Source: Granulicella mallensis MP5ACTX8 (lineage in GTDB: Bacteria; Acidobacteriota; Terriglobia; Terriglobales; Acidobacteriaceae). Taken from it: 64,000 nt of DNA. Each line of letters opens with the position of its first letter. Position 1 is the stretch's first letter. Location of the stretch: NCBI RefSeq assembly GCF_000178955.2, contig NC_016631.1, positions 930,001 through 994,000 on the forward strand, in the 5' to 3' direction. The notes under the pieces were generated by a model that worked only from the letters and a program-made list of their open reading frames with translations, was not told the origin of the DNA and searched no databases. The translations under genes were made by a program, and so were the position numbers. Below are positions 62,906 to 64,000 of this stretch, piece by piece.

Positions 62906-63859
62906 ATGAGCCAACCGGAGACCTTCCTGCTGCAGAATGCTGAGCTTGCCGTTACCGTCCTGCCGGCCGAGGGCGGGCGTATCGCCTCGCTGGTAAGCCG
63001 GCGCTCCGGGCTTGAGTTCCTTACGCAGGCTCGTGTCGATCGCACACCTGTTACGCCCAGCCTGAAGGCAGCCTTTCGAGACGGGCCATGCGCAGGTATA
63101 GAAGAGTGCCTGCCTACGATTGGAGCTTGCGGAGAAGAGACAGAAGGCGGGGCTGCTCCGGACCACGGCGACTTCTGGCAACTTGGCTGGGATATAGACG
63201 GAGCCCCAGATCAAGAACATCTGCGGCTCCAGGCAACAGGATTCAGCCGTCCCCTGCGGTTCTCGAAAGAACTCTCTCTGGAGGGCAGCACGCTTATAGT
63301 ACGGTACCGCGTCGAAAATCTCTCTTCGCTACCAACCTCCTTTCTCTACGCGTGTCATCCGCTGTTTGCCGTCTCCGAGGGAGATCGCGTGGTGCTGCCG
63401 GAGGAGATTCGGGAACTCGAACTGTATTACTCTCTTGGCGATCGTCTCGGCGCACCGGGCACGGCAATCTCATGGCCCCAATCTGTAGAGGGAATCGATC
63501 TTTGTGTTGTCGGTGCTCGTAATGCTGCAATCGCAGAGATGCTCTACACCGATCGGCTGCAGCGAGGCCGTTGCGGTCTGTATCGTGCTGCCGCAGGGCA
63601 GGGGCTCATCCTATCCTTTGACGCGGAGCAGCTGCCCTATCTTGGTCTATGGCTCTGTTATGGCGGATGGCCCGATCCTGGCGTGGAGCCTCTCCAGTAC
63701 GCCGTGGCCCTTGAGCCTACCTTTGCGCCTCTGAATACATTGCTGGGAGCACAACGGGCAAATCTAGCCCCCGTGCTTGCCGCAGGGGAGAGCCAGGAGT
63801 GGAGCATCGCCTTTCAGATCACTACACCCGGCATCCAACTGGCAGACTTTTCGCTTTAG
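62906..63859 (+). CDS. Aldose-1-epimerase-like (galactose mutarotase fold) protein
   Basis: 317 residues, no signal peptide, so cytoplasmic. It has the mutarotase-type beta-supersandwich: NAELAVTVLPAEGGRIASLV at the start, SFLYACHPLFAVSEGD with the usual catalytic-region His, and LWLCYGGWPDPGVEPLQYAVALEP, containing the E-P word near the catalytic Glu. Such enzymes equilibrate the anomers of galactose or glucose. The fit is to the wider aldose-epimerase family rather than to the classic GalM. ATG 62906 is taken over the GTG before it; AGAGAGA precedes it. Divergent from GH97. Confidence 0.8.
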   Translation: MSQPETFLLQNAELAVTVLPAEGGRIASLVSRRSGLEFLTQARVDRTPVTPSLKAAFRDGPCAGIEECLPTIGACGEETEGGAAPDHGDFWQLGWDIDGAPDQEHLRLQATGFSRPLRFSKELSLEGSTLIVRYRVENLSSLPTSFLYACHPLFAVSEGDRVVLPEEIRELELYYSLGDRLGAPGTAISWPQSVEGIDLCVVGARNAAIAEMLYTDRLQRGRCGLYRAAAGQGLILSFDAEQLPYLGLWLCYGGWPDPGVEPLQYAVALEPTFAPLNTLLGAQRANLAPVLAAGESQEWSIAFQITTPGIQLADFSL

Positions 63860-63930
63860 GACGTGTCATCAAACTATTGTTGAAATGAAGTTGAGCTATG
63901 CGAACAGTTTGTTGAGACACGAATCGGAAG

Positions 63931-63950
63931 GGCCCGGTTTCAACCGGGCC
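63931..63950. terminator. Hairpin after the epimerase-like gene
   Basis: GGCCCGGTT (63931-63939) pairs with AACCGGGCC (63942-63950). It lies 72 bases after the epimerase-like stop; the G/C-rich core and lack of a U run make it only a possible terminator. 63951-64000 shows nothing. Confidence 0.45.
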
Positions 63951-64000
63951 GCAAAAGGCAGCATTCAACGCTCTTCCTTTCTGCCGAAGGCTGAAGCGGA

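Overview
The window looks like chromosome from a soil-type Acidobacteriota, probably class Terriglobia (Terriglobus/Granulicella/Edaphobacter relatives). This is inferred, not searched: large Oar-like TonB-dependent receptors with an N-terminal carboxypeptidase-regulatory fold, Tat-exported beta-propeller lactonase, many Acidobacteria-style small exported proteins, and unusually many long intergenic inverted repeats. No rRNA, tRNA, CRISPR array, transposase or phage gene was seen.

Layout. 0.5-8 kb: membrane protein, glutamine amidotransferase (trpG/pabA type), FecR-like exported protein, then efp - acylphosphatase - apt - TonB-C-terminal protein in one direction, and a zinc alcohol dehydrogenase ending at a strong hairpin. 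8-20 kb: lactonase, DUF481 protein, outer-membrane barrel, SDR, two small exported proteins, OmpA-family protein and class I fumarase. 20-33 kb: ABC-2 exporter pair, NHL-repeat protein, YpdA-type reductase, DUF3999 and TPR proteins, FtsK, PL5-like lyase, DUF2383 and DoxX proteins. 33-40 kb: UppP, atypical ZIP transporter, DHA2-type MFS pump and a giant CheB-CheR-PAS-histidine kinase.

40-45 kb is a compact set that points to molybdate/tungstate uptake: a helix-turn-helix/Mop regulator, a TonB-dependent receptor and a Tat-exported ModA/WtpA-like binding protein, with no permease in view.

45-64 kb is a carbohydrate-utilisation locus: SusC/Oar-type receptor, GH2 beta-mannosidase, DUF5107-TPR protein plus sugar-porter MFS, GH36 alpha-galactosidase, LacI regulator, GH97 glycosidase and aldose-epimerase-like protein. 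The enzyme set fits galactomannan-type oligosaccharides (alpha-galactosyl side groups, beta-mannosyl backbone). The best new signal is an exact 12-base motif, GGTAACGTACAC, found four times and only in front of genes of this locus. At two of these promoters it follows the same TTGACA - 18 nt - TANTGT core, so it is a strong candidate operator for the local LacI protein.

Between genes lie at least six families of inverted-repeat elements (here A to F), including three ~220-bp copies of family C and a perfect 55-bp inverted repeat in family D. They fill most of the long gene-free stretches.
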